A stretch of 64,000 bases of DNA from Duganella sp. BJB476. GTDB taxonomy: Bacteria > Pseudomonadota > Gammaproteobacteria > Burkholderiales > Burkholderiaceae_D. A program made the translations under genes and the position numbers. A model generated the notes under the pieces. It ran no database searches and was not told where the DNA came from. It saw only the letters and a list, made by a program, of their open reading frames with translations. Shown here piece by piece: positions 56,975 through 64,000 of this stretch (within the stretch, counting starts at the first letter, position 1; each line of letters starts with the position of its first letter). Location: NCBI RefSeq assembly GCF_003416895.1, contig NZ_QVIO01000001.1, positions 496,001 through 560,000 on the forward strand, in the 5' to 3' direction.

Positions 56975-57736
56975 ATGAGCTTCCTGCAACCATCCGGCAC
57001 CATTATCGACCTCGGCGTGAACATCGACCACGTCGCCACTCTGCGCAATGCACGCGGCACCACTTATCCGGACCCGATCCGCGCCGCGCTGCTGGCCGAG
57101 CAGGCCGGCGCCGACTGCATCACGCTGCACCTGCGCGAAGACCGCCGTCACATCAAGGACGCCGACGTGATCGCGCTGGCGCCCCAGCTGCTGACCCGCA
57201 TGAACCTAGAGGCTGCCGTCACGCAGGAGATGATCGACTTCGCCTGCCGCATCAAGCCGTCCGATGTCTGCCTGGTGCCCGAGAAGCGTACCGAAGTCAC
57301 CACCGAAGGCGGCCTCGATGTCGTCACCCACTTCAAGGCCGTGCAGGCCGCCGTCAAGCAGTTGCAGGCCGAAGGCATCCGCGTCAGCCTGTTCATCGAC
57401 GCCGACGAAGCGCAGATGAACGCCACCGCCGAAATCGGCGCGCCGGTGATCGAGCTGCACACCGGCCGCTATGCCGACACCGAAGGCGCCGAGCAGGCCG
57501 CCGAACTGGAACGCATCCACCGCGGCGTGCTGTATGGCGTGTCGAAAGGCCTGAAGGTTAATGCCGGCCACGGCCTGCACTACACCAATGTGCAAGCCAT
57601 CGCCGCCATTCCGGAAATCGCCGAGCTCAATATCGGCCACGCCATCGTCGCCCATTCGGTGTTCGTCGGCTGGGAAAACGCCGTGCGCGAGATGAAGGCC
57701 ATCATGGTCTCGACCCGCCTGGGACGGGCCAAGTGA
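56975..57736 (+). CDS. pdxJ: Pyridoxine 5'-phosphate synthase
   Basis: The last step of de novo vitamin B6 synthesis. 253 residues. Motifs: [17 protein letters not shown] (residue 12), [15 protein letters not shown] (about 50), [15 protein letters not shown] (about 93) and [11 protein letters not shown] (about 190). The stop overlaps the acpS start by four bases (57733-57736). Confidence 0.96.
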   Translation: MSFLQPSGTIIDLGVNIDHVATLRNARGTTYPDPIRAALLAEQAGADCITLHLREDRRHIKDADVIALAPQLLTRMNLEAAVTQEMIDFACRIKPSDVCLVPEKRTEVTTEGGLDVVTHFKAVQAAVKQLQAEGIRVSLFIDADEAQMNATAEIGAPVIELHTGRYADTEGAEQAAELERIHRGVLYGVSKGLKVNAGHGLHYTNVQAIAAIPEIAELNIGHAIVAHSVFVGWENAVREMKAIMVSTRLGRAK

Positions 57737-58128
57737 TCTACGGCATAGGTACCGACATCTGCAAGATCCCGCGCATCGAGGCGGCGCTGGCGCGCCATGG
57801 CGACCGTTTCGCCGCCAAGATCCTCGGTCCGCAGGAGATGGAGAAGTACCTGGCGCGCAAGGCCAAGAACGCGGCGCGCGGCATCCGCTTCGTCGCCACG
57901 CGCTTCGCCGCCAAGGAGGCCTTCTCCAAGGCCATCGGCCTGGGCATGCGCATGCCGATGACCTGGCCGGCCGCGCAGATGCTCAACGCGCCCAGCGGCA
58001 AGCCGATGATCGTCTGCAGCGGCGTGCTGAAGGAATTCATGGAAAAGAATAAGCTGTCGGTACAGGTGACGGTCAGCGATGAAGAAGAATACGCCGTCGC
58101 CTTCGTTATCGTCGAACAAGCCAACTGA
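57733..58128 (+). CDS. acpS: Holo-ACP synthase
   Basis: Attaches 4'-phosphopantetheine to AcpP. 131 residues. The N-terminus [15 protein letters not shown] holds the metal-binding Asp, and [15 protein letters not shown] (about 59) holds the second ligand. Starts at an ATG inside the pdxJ stop region, so the two are coupled; uvrC begins eight bases later. Confidence 0.95.
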   Translation: MIYGIGTDICKIPRIEAALARHGDRFAAKILGPQEMEKYLARKAKNAARGIRFVATRFAAKEAFSKAIGLGMRMPMTWPAAQMLNAPSGKPMIVCSGVLKEFMEKNKLSVQVTVSDEEEYAVAFVIVEQAN

Positions 58129-58136
58129 GAGCAGCA

Positions 58137-59999
58137 ATGACCGAAGTAGAAACAAGCGCGCCCGACCCGCGCGAACAAGTGCTGGCCACCGTGGCCAAGC
58201 TGCCCAACCTGCCGGGCGTGTACCGCTATTTCGACGCCGACGACAAGGTGCTCTACGTCGGCAAGGCGCGCGACCTGAAGAAGCGCGTCTCCAGCTACTT
58301 CCAGAAAAACCTCAGCAGCCCGCGCATCGCCATGATGGTCGAGCGCATCGCGCGGCTGGAGACCACCGTCACCCACAGCGAAGCCGAAGCGCTGATCCTT
58401 GAGAATAACCTGATCAAGGCCCTGAGCCCGCGCTTCAACATCCTGTTCCGCGACGATAAATCCTATCCCTACCTGAAGATCACCGGCGGCGACGCGCCGC
58501 GCATGGTCTACTACCGCGGCGCGGTGGACAAGAAGAACCAGTATTTCGGCCCGTTCCCCAGCTCGTGGGCGGTCAAGGAATCGATGCAGATCCTGCAGAA
58601 GGTATTCCTGATCCGCACCTGCGAAGACAGCGTGTATTCCAACCGCACCCGCCCATGCCTGCTGCACCAGATCGGCCGCTGCAGTGGACCGTGCGTGGAC
58701 CTGATCAGCAAGGACGACTACAAGGCCGACGTCGAAAACGCCGCGCGCTTCCTGCGCGGCCGCCAGAGCGAAGTGATGGCCGACCTGGAAAAGAAAATGC
58801 ACGCCTACGCCGGCGAGCTCAAATTCGAGCTGGCCGCCGGGGTGCGCAACCAGATCCAGTCGCTGTCGCGCGTGCTGCACCAGCAAAGCATGGAAACCAC
58901 CGGCGACGCCGACGTCGACATCATCGCCGTGCTGGTGCAGGGCGGGCGCGCCTGCGTCAACCTGGCGATGGTGCGCGGCGGCCGCCATCTGGGTGATCGC
59001 GCCTACTTCCCGAATCACATCGGCGACGCCGCCGCGATCGCGGAGGAACCGATCGAGCTTGAGGTGCTGGCCGCCTTCCTGGTCCAGCACTACACCGAGA
59101 AGTTCATCCCCGGCACGCTGATCCTGAACATCGAATTCGACCACCCGGCGCTGATGCAGGCCTTGCAGGAGCAGTGCGGTCACCGCATCCACCTGATCTT
59201 CCAGCCGCAGGACCAGCGCCGCAAATGGCTGGAGCTGGCGCAGAAGGGCGCCGAGATCTCGCTGGCGCGGCTGTTGTCGGAGCAGGGTTCGCAGCAGTCG
59301 CGCACGCGCGCGCTGGTCGAGGCGTTGCAGCTGGAGCCGGAAGACATCGATGCGCTGCGCGTGGAATGCTTCGACATCTCGCACACGCAGGGCGAGGCCA
59401 CGCAGGCCTCGTGCGTGGTGTTCCATCACCACCAGATGCAGAACGGCGAATACCGCCGCTACAACATCAACGACATCACCCCCGGCGACGATTACGCGGC
59501 GATGCGCCAGGTGCTGTTCCGCCGCTACGAAAAGGTGGCCAACGGCGACGGCGTCATGCCGGACGTGGTGCTGATCGACGGCGGCAAGGGTCAGATCGAA
59601 ATGGCGCGCCAGGTGTTCGCCGAGCTGGGGCTGGACATCAGCCTGATCGTCGGCGTCGCCAAGGGGGAAGGGCGGCGCGTCGGCCTGGAGACGTTGATGT
59701 TCGTCGATGGCCGGGCTTCGCAGGAGCTGGGCAAGGAATCGGCGGCGCTGATGCTGGTGGCGCAGATCCGCGACGAGGCGCACCGCTTTGCCATCACCGG
59801 CATGCGCGCCAAGCGCGCCAAGACGCGCCAGACCTCGCGCCTGGAGGAGATCGAGGGCATCGGCGCCAAGCGCCGCCAGCGCCTGTTGGCGCGCTTTGGC
59901 GGCCTGCGCGGCGTGGTCGACGCCAGCATCGAGGATCTGAAGCAGGTGGAAGGCATCTCCAGCGCACTGGCCGAAGAAATCTACCGCCAGCTCCATTAA
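58137..59999 (+). CDS. uvrC: Excinuclease ABC subunit C
   Basis: The dual-incision nuclease of nucleotide excision repair. 620 residues. GIY-YIG domain near the start ([18 protein letters not shown], residue 24), UVR/Cys-containing middle ([13 protein letters not shown], about 178), UvrB-binding region, RNase H-like domain with [12 protein letters not shown] (about 413) and [10 protein letters not shown] (about 485), and C-terminal helix-hairpin-helix repeats ([18 protein letters not shown]). Confidence 0.96.
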   Translation: MTEVETSAPDPREQVLATVAKLPNLPGVYRYFDADDKVLYVGKARDLKKRVSSYFQKNLSSPRIAMMVERIARLETTVTHSEAEALILENNLIKALSPRFNILFRDDKSYPYLKITGGDAPRMVYYRGAVDKKNQYFGPFPSSWAVKESMQILQKVFLIRTCEDSVYSNRTRPCLLHQIGRCSGPCVDLISKDDYKADVENAARFLRGRQSEVMADLEKKMHAYAGELKFELAAGVRNQIQSLSRVLHQQSMETTGDADVDIIAVLVQGGRACVNLAMVRGGRHLGDRAYFPNHIGDAAAIAEEPIELEVLAAFLVQHYTEKFIPGTLILNIEFDHPALMQALQEQCGHRIHLIFQPQDQRRKWLELAQKGAEISLARLLSEQGSQQSRTRALVEALQLEPEDIDALRVECFDISHTQGEATQASCVVFHHHQMQNGEYRRYNINDITPGDDYAAMRQVLFRRYEKVANGDGVMPDVVLIDGGKGQIEMARQVFAELGLDISLIVGVAKGEGRRVGLETLMFVDGRASQELGKESAALMLVAQIRDEAHRFAITGMRAKRAKTRQTSRLEEIEGIGAKRRQRLLARFGGLRGVVDASIEDLKQVEGISSALAEEIYRQLH

Positions 60000-60095
60000 G
60001 GCGTGCACAACAACAGTGCGCTGGTTTAATGTGCGGCGGCAAGGTAGACTAGCGGCGCATTAACAATTTTCATAGCCGCACTTAATTCCGAGCTT

Positions 60096-60680
60096 ATGCC
60101 CTTCAATATACCGATACTGTTGACCTGGTTGCGCGTTGCGCTGATTCCGCTGGTGGTAGGCGTCTACTATCTGCCTACTACCGTCCTGCCCGTGGCGGAT
60201 CAGAATCTGGCGGCCACGCTGGTGTTCATCGTCGCCGCCGTCACCGACTGGTTCGACGGTTTCCTGGCGCGCCGCTGGAACCAGACCTCGGCCTTCGGCG
60301 CCTTCCTCGACCCGGTCGCGGACAAGCTGATGGTGGCGGGGGCCTTGCTGGTGCTGGTGCAGCTGGACCGCGCCAACGCAGTGCTGTCGTTCATCATCAT
60401 CGGCCGCGAGATCGCCATCTCGGCGCTGCGCGAATGGATGGCGCAGATCGGCGCCTCCAAATCGGTGGCGGTCAGCTCGCTGGGCAAGATCAAGACCACC
60501 GCGCAGATGATGGCCATCCCGCTGCTGCTGTTCCATGACGTGCTGTGGGGCGCCATCGACACCCAGTTCTGGGGCTCGCGCCTGCTGGAAGTGGCGGCCG
60601 TGCTGACGGTGTGGTCGATGTTCTACTACCTGCGCCTGGCCTGGCCGCTGATCAAGGAAAAAGCGGGTACGCTGAACTAG
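60096..60680 (+). CDS. pgsA: CDP-diacylglycerol-glycerol-3-phosphate 3-phosphatidyltransferase
   Basis: Makes phosphatidylglycerol-phosphate in the inner membrane. 194 residues, several TM segments. The CDP-alcohol phosphotransferase motif D-G-x2-A-R-x8-G-x3-D-x3-D is present as DGFLARR...GAFLDPVAD (about residues 50-71). Position behind uvrC is common in Proteobacteria. Confidence 0.95.
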   Translation: MPFNIPILLTWLRVALIPLVVGVYYLPTTVLPVADQNLAATLVFIVAAVTDWFDGFLARRWNQTSAFGAFLDPVADKLMVAGALLVLVQLDRANAVLSFIIIGREIAISALREWMAQIGASKSVAVSSLGKIKTTAQMMAIPLLLFHDVLWGAIDTQFWGSRLLEVAAVLTVWSMFYYLRLAWPLIKEKAGTLN

Positions 60681-60735
60681 TGACAAAATGCTATGATCTG
60701 CTGAGGCTCACCCCACCAGATCAGGAGCATACGCC

Positions 60736-62700
60736 ATGGCGCTTTGGAGATTCCTGGCCGCTTGTGCGGCAACCGTAATCTGCCTGGCAGCGCAGGCGCA
60801 GCAACAACCCTTCGTCTGCCGCACGCAGGAAGCTGGCCTGGGCCAGCCCAGCGTCGACAACCAGGACGGCATCGGCCACCCCGTGGTCGATGAAAGCAGC
60901 GGCGCCATCGTCGGCTACAGCCGCAATTGCGGCATCGCCACGCGCATCCAATACTTCTACCTTGCCGGCAGCCGCTTCAAGCCCTTCGATCCCGCCACCG
61001 GCTACGCCTCGCCGCCTTCAGACCTCACCACCATCAAGCTCAAAGGGGCGGACGTGCCGTTCGTGGTGCGGGTGGAGGTCGGCACCATCAACCGCTTCGT
61101 CTACACCATCGCCATGCTGGCCCCTGCCGAGGCATGGAACCACAAGCTGGTGTACTGGCTGGGCGGCGGTGTCGGCATCGGCCATCATCAAGGCTTGCCG
61201 CTGTGGTTCAAGCCCGGAGGCTTGAGCGGCAACGAGCGGCAGTTGATGGTGCCCATGCTGGAGCGGGGCTACGCCATCGTCAGCTCGAGTGGCAACGAGG
61301 CCGGCGTCCATTACAACATGCGCCTGGCCGGGCAGACCGCCATGCTGACCAAGGCCCACTTTGTCGAAGCCTATGGCGCGCCGCTGTTCACCATCGGCCT
61401 GGGTGGGTCGGGCGGGGCGGTGCAGCAGTACCTGTTCGCGCAAAACCATCCCGGCCTGCTCGATGGCGGCATTCCGCTGCAATCCTATCCCGACATGATC
61501 ACGCAGACCATCCCGATCTCGGATTGCCCGCTACTGAGCCAGTACTTCAAGGACGAAGTGGCGCTCGATCCCGCGTCGCAGTGGGCCAGGTGGACCGATC
61601 AAATCGCTATCGAGGGTATGAACGCCAGCGACAGCGCCAAACACGCCTGGACCGGCGGCGCCGGCTCGACCGAGTGCATCAACGGCTGGAAGATGGCGAT
61701 CGTGACGGTGCTGAACCCGCGCTACAAGGACGACCGCTACGACCTTGCCGCCACCTTCTACCGCTATCCTGCCGGCGCGTTCGACAAGGTCAAATGGACG
61801 CACTGGAACGATCTGGAGGACATCTACGGCACCGATGCGCAAGGCTACGCGCCGATCTCCATCGACAACGAGGGCGTGCAATACGGCCTGCAGGCGCTGA
61901 GGGCCGGGCAGATCGGCATCGACGAATTCCTGCGCCTCAACGCCTGCGTGGGCGGCTGGAAGGAGCAGGCCGACTTCGTGGACTGGCAGGGCAAGGACGA
62001 TCCCTACGACACCCGCAACATGCTGCGCAGCGCCACCTGCCGCGATCCGGACGGCACGCCCGCAGCGCGCCGCAGCGGCAGCGTCGACGCCATGCGCAAG
62101 GCTTACGCGTCCGGCCAGGTGTTCACCGGCCAGCGCCTGGGCATTCCGATGATAGACCTGCGGCCCTATCTTGAGCCGGAACTGAACATGCACAATGCCC
62201 GGCAGGCCTTCTCGGTACGGGCGCGCCTGCGAGCGGCCAACCCTCGCGATGCGCAGAACCAGGTGATCTGGTTCACCCGCACGGATGCCGACATGCCGGT
62301 CCGGGTGCTGGAGGCCTTGTCGGTCATGGATAAGCGCCTGAGCGGCGGGCCGCCGCCCGCGGAGTTCACCGACCGCTGCATCGATACCGGTGGCGCCGTG
62401 ATCGCATCCGGACCGGCGGCTTGGGACGGCATCCTGGACCGCAAGCCGCCGGGCGCCTGTTCCAAGGCCTTCCCGCTGTTTTCCAGCCCGCGCATGGTGG
62501 CGGGGGAGTCCATCAAGGGCGACGTCTTCAAGTGCGCGCTGAAGCCTGTGGCGCAGGCGCTGAAGGACGGCAGCTATCCCGCCGGCCTGGCCTGGACGGC
62601 GCAGCAACAGACCTGGCTGCAGCGGATTTTCCCGCATGGCGTCTGCGATTACAGCCAGCCGGACCAGGGCCGGCCGCCGGTTTTGGAGCGGAACCGATAA
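60736..62700 (+). CDS. Secreted DUF6351-type protein, probable alpha/beta hydrolase
   Basis: A 654-residue exported protein (signal peptide LWRFLAACAATVICLAAQAQ). It looks like DUF6351 proteins: KLVYWLGGGVGIGHHQG (about 137), IGLGGSGGAVQQYLFAQNHP (about 219), where GGSGG could be the nucleophile elbow of an alpha/beta hydrolase, and GIPLQSYPDMITQT. Twelve cysteines or so suggest disulfides in the periplasm. Function and substrate unknown. It is transcribed alone, directly before the tRNA array. Confidence 0.75.
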   Translation: MALWRFLAACAATVICLAAQAQQQPFVCRTQEAGLGQPSVDNQDGIGHPVVDESSGAIVGYSRNCGIATRIQYFYLAGSRFKPFDPATGYASPPSDLTTIKLKGADVPFVVRVEVGTINRFVYTIAMLAPAEAWNHKLVYWLGGGVGIGHHQGLPLWFKPGGLSGNERQLMVPMLERGYAIVSSSGNEAGVHYNMRLAGQTAMLTKAHFVEAYGAPLFTIGLGGSGGAVQQYLFAQNHPGLLDGGIPLQSYPDMITQTIPISDCPLLSQYFKDEVALDPASQWARWTDQIAIEGMNASDSAKHAWTGGAGSTECINGWKMAIVTVLNPRYKDDRYDLAATFYRYPAGAFDKVKWTHWNDLEDIYGTDAQGYAPISIDNEGVQYGLQALRAGQIGIDEFLRLNACVGGWKEQADFVDWQGKDDPYDTRNMLRSATCRDPDGTPAARRSGSVDAMRKAYASGQVFTGQRLGIPMIDLRPYLEPELNMHNARQAFSVRARLRAANPRDAQNQVIWFTRTDADMPVRVLEALSVMDKRLSGGPPPAEFTDRCIDTGGAVIASGPAAWDGILDRKPPGACSKAFPLFSSPRMVAGESIKGDVFKCALKPVAQALKDGSYPAGLAWTAQQQTWLQRIFPHGVCDYSQPDQGRPPVLERNR

Positions 62701-62717
62701 GATTGGCATCAAGGCCA

Positions 62718-62745
62718 TTGACAGGCGTCATGGATCCTCTATAAT
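62718..62745 (+). promoter_or_regulatory. Consensus sigma-70 promoter of the tRNA array
   Basis: TTGACA (62718-62723), 16-base spacer, TATAAT (62740-62745): both elements match consensus exactly. The first tRNA begins 27 bp later. Confidence 0.92.
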
Positions 62746-62771
62746 GCTGGCCTGTTGTTGATGACAGCGAT

Positions 62772-62847
62772 GCGGGAGTAGCTCAGTTGGTAGAGCGCAA
62801 CCTTGCCAAGGTTGAGGTCGAGAGTTCGAGACTCTTCTCCCGCTCCA
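62772..62847 (+). tRNA. tRNA-Gly (GCC), copy 1
   Basis: A 76-base tRNA with encoded CCA, anticodon GCC in the loop TTGCCAA, acceptor GCGGGAG / CTCCCGC, and the T-loop GTTCGAGAC. Identical to the three other tRNA-Gly genes near by. Confidence 0.97.
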
Positions 62848-62869
62848 AGTTATCAAGAACTAAGTAGCA

Positions 62870-62899
62870 CTGGCAATATTGATCGCTAGCTGCTATGAT
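62870..62899 (+). promoter_or_regulatory. Possible internal promoter before tRNA-Gly copy 2
   Basis: CTGGCA (62870-62875), 18-base spacer and TATGAT (62894-62899) with an extended TGC (62891-62893), 14 bp before the second tRNA. Confidence 0.45.
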
Positions 62900-62913
62900 G
62901 TTGGACTCCAAAT

Positions 62914-62989
62914 GCGGGAGTAGCTCAGTTGGTAGAGCGCAACCTTGCCAAGGTTGAGGTCGAGAGTTCGAGACTCTTCTCCCGCTCCA
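62914..62989 (+). tRNA. tRNA-Gly (GCC), copy 2
   Basis: 76 bases, identical to copy 1 over the full length, anticodon GCC, CCA encoded. Confidence 0.97.
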
Positions 62990-63034
62990 GTTTCTTTGAA
63001 GCTGGTTGGCGCAGTAAAAATCAGTAACTCCAAT

Positions 63035-63110
63035 GCGGGAGTAGCTCAGTTGGTAGAGCGCAACCTTGCCAAGGTTGAGGTCGAGAGTTCGAGACTCTTC
63101 TCCCGCTCCA
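63035..63110 (+). tRNA. tRNA-Gly (GCC), copy 3
   Basis: 76 bases, identical to copies 1 and 2, anticodon GCC, CCA encoded. Confidence 0.97.
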
Positions 63111-63166
63111 GAATTCCGGATCGCAGCGCGTAACCCCGCTGTGCGTCTTAGTAAATAGTTTCCTCT

Positions 63167-63240
63167 GGCGAGGTAGCAAAGCGGTTATGCAGCGGCCTGC
63201 AAAGCCGTCTAGGTCGGTTCGACTCCGATCCTCGCCTCCA
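63167..63240 (+). tRNA. tRNA-Cys (GCA)
   Basis: A 74-base tRNA beginning GGCGAGG and ending CCTCGCC-TCCA, with the loop CTGCAAA giving anticodon GCA. T-loop GGTTCGACTCC. It sits between copies 3 and 4 of tRNA-Gly. Confidence 0.96.
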
Positions 63241-63257
63241 GACAATTTGAACTCCAA

Positions 63258-63333
63258 GCGGGAGTAGCTCAGTTGGTAGAGCGCAACCTTGCCAAGGTTG
63301 AGGTCGAGAGTTCGAGACTCTTCTCCCGCTCCA
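63258..63333 (+). tRNA. tRNA-Gly (GCC), copy 4
   Basis: 76 bases, identical to the other three copies, anticodon GCC, CCA encoded. Confidence 0.97.
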
Positions 63334-63341
63334 GTATGTAG

Positions 63342-63369
63342 AAGGGCAGCCGATGTGGCTGCCCTTTTT
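63342..63369 (+). terminator. Terminator of the tRNA array
   Basis: AAGGGCAGCC and GGCTGCCCTT form a 10-bp stem with a GATGT loop, followed by T5 (63365-63369), eight bases past the last tRNA. Confidence 0.92.
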
Positions 63370-63385
63370 GCGTTTGTGCGCCGCT

Positions 63386-63432
63386 TTGTAGATTTGCATT
63401 CAATGCCATAAGATGAATGCATCGTATGCATT
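63386..63432 (+). promoter_or_regulatory. Promoter with two inverted repeats before fitAB
   Basis: TTGTAG (63386-63391), 17-base spacer, TAAGAT (63409-63414). Inverted repeats GCATT-C-AATGC (63396-63406) in the spacer and AATGCAT-CGT-ATGCATT (63416-63432) downstream of the -10 share the same half-site. This suggests autoregulation by the toxin-antitoxin complex. Confidence 0.65.
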
Positions 63433-63448
63433 TTCGTGAGGTGACGCC

Positions 63449-63700
63449 ATGGCCATGCTAACAGTACGTAATCTTCCAGGCGATGTACACCGCGTATTGC
63501 GGGTACGTGCCGCTCAACACGGGCGCAGCACCGAGGCCGAAGTGCGCGAGATCCTGGCTGCGGCGGTCAAACCCGAGTCACGCGTTCTGATGGGAGACGC
63601 GCTCGCGGCATTGGGGCGAAAAATCGGTTTGACGAACGAGGATGTCGAGATCCTTCAGCAGTCGAGGGACAAGGCGGCCAAACCGATGGGTTTTGAATGA
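63449..63700 (+). CDS. FitA/VapB-type antitoxin (Arc-like ribbon-helix-helix)
   Basis: An 83-residue antitoxin. The N-terminal ribbon-helix-helix domain (LTVRNLPGDVHRVLRVRA, then GRSTEAEVREIL) is of the FitA type; the C-terminal 35 residues would wrap around the toxin. GAGGTGA precedes the ATG. Its stop overlaps the toxin start by four bases (63697-63700). It should bind the two palindromes upstream. Confidence 0.88.
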   Translation: MAMLTVRNLPGDVHRVLRVRAAQHGRSTEAEVREILAAAVKPESRVLMGDALAALGRKIGLTNEDVEILQQSRDKAAKPMGFE

Positions 63701-64000
63701 TCCTGCTCGACACCAATGTCGTTTCCGAAGCGATGAAGGCAAAGCCCAATGCGACCGTGCTGGCGTGGTTGAATCGGCAAACGGCCGAAACGCTGTATCT
63801 TTTCAGCGTGATTTTGGCTGAGTTGATGTTCGGCATAGAGGTACTGCCGGCTGGCAAGCGGAAGAAGGTCCTGGCGCAGACCTTTGATGATTTGATGGGA
63901 TTATTCAAGGGCAGGGTGCTTCCGTTCGACGCGGACGCGGCGCGACACTATGCCAGGCTGGCCGTGGCGGCCAGGCGTGTTGGGCGAGGGTTTCCAACGC
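63697..64000 (+). CDS. FitB/VapC-type PIN-domain toxin, N-terminal part
   Basis: The visible 101 codons are a PIN-domain ribonuclease: ILLDTNVVSEAM (metal-binding Asp5), ILAELMFGIEVL (Glu about residue 45) and FDADAARHYARLA (Asp about residue 82). The gene runs off the right edge. VapC/FitB toxins cut RNA, often initiator tRNA or rRNA; the target here is unknown. Confidence 0.9.
   Translation, partial: MILLDTNVVSEAMKAKPNATVLAWLNRQTAETLYLFSVILAELMFGIEVLPAGKRKKVLAQTFDDLMGLFKGRVLPFDADAARHYARLAVAARRVGRGFPT

Noticed and set aside
57738..60008. Open frame of 756 codons opposite acpS and uvrC
   Set aside because: Crosses two genes on the other strand; no domain or ribosome binding site.
62772..63333. 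CRISPR-like array: repeated 76-base units with spacers
   Set aside because: The repeats are complete tRNA-Gly genes with cloverleaf structure and CCA ends.
63021..63431. 136-codon frame on the minus strand over the tRNA array
   Set aside because: The repeated peptide parts come from the repeated tRNA-Gly genes; not a protein repeat.

Overview
The window is a GC-rich, densely coding piece of a betaproteobacterial chromosome. Gene order (yceD-rpmF-plsX-fabHDG-acpP-fabF; rpoE-rseA-mucD; lepA-lepB-rnc-era-recO-pdxJ-acpS-uvrC-pgsA), a PEP-CTERM protein and the protein sequences point to Oxalobacteraceae (Massilia/Duganella type). That assignment is an inference from gene content and recall; no search was run.

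Layout. 1-5.2 kb: a NimR-like AraC regulator (cut by the left edge) divergent from an Fsr-type MFS exporter, then dbpA, a small unknown gene and a Tat-exported AcpA-type phosphatase. 5.2-6.4 kb: initiator tRNA-fMet with its own promoter and terminator, and a lower-GC two-gene operon that looks like a toxin-antitoxin or similar accessory module. 6.4-11 kb: a PrmC-like methyltransferase, three small or uncharacterised genes, a SprA-related putative metalloprotease, a 51-codon gene and a secreted serine hydrolase. 11-24.6 kb: sbcCD, a membrane PAS-GGDEF protein, then a tight cluster of a YcaQ/AlkX-type glycosylase, a DUF2804 protein and a PatZ-like fusion protein that lacks the core of its ATP-grasp domain, followed by a hemerythrin-like protein. 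24.6-30.3 kb: DUF349 protein, moaE, and clpB behind a clear sigma-32 promoter. 30.3-34.7 kb: a second GGDEF protein, a second divergent AraC/MFS pair, rraA and a PEP-CTERM protein. 34.7-40.6 kb: aceA with a palindrome in its promoter, two small unknown genes, rlmJ, a degenerate EAL-HDOD protein, a tetrapyrrole-methylase-family enzyme and a Maf/YceF pyrophosphatase.

40.6-47.4 kb is the fatty-acid synthesis cluster, with readable promoters before yceD, rpmF and acpP. 47.5-51 kb is a sigma-E module: a YgfX-like membrane protein, rpoE, a short anti-sigma protein with no membrane segment, and a MucD/DegP protease, with no rseB; a glutaredoxin-like gene follows. 51-60.7 kb is the housekeeping series lepA to pgsA covering translation, export, RNA processing, repair, cofactor and phospholipid synthesis. 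60.7-64 kb holds a large secreted DUF6351-type protein, an array of four identical tRNA-Gly(GCC) genes with one tRNA-Cys, and a FitAB/VapBC toxin-antitoxin pair that runs off the right edge.

Most of the window is ordinary core genome. The points most worth a second look are the PatZ-like protein with the missing ATP-grasp core, the low-GC operon beside tRNA-fMet, the short soluble anti-sigma protein, the two parallel NimR/exporter pairs, and several small unrecognised genes. I found no CRISPR array, insertion sequence, rRNA gene or obvious new multi-gene defence system.
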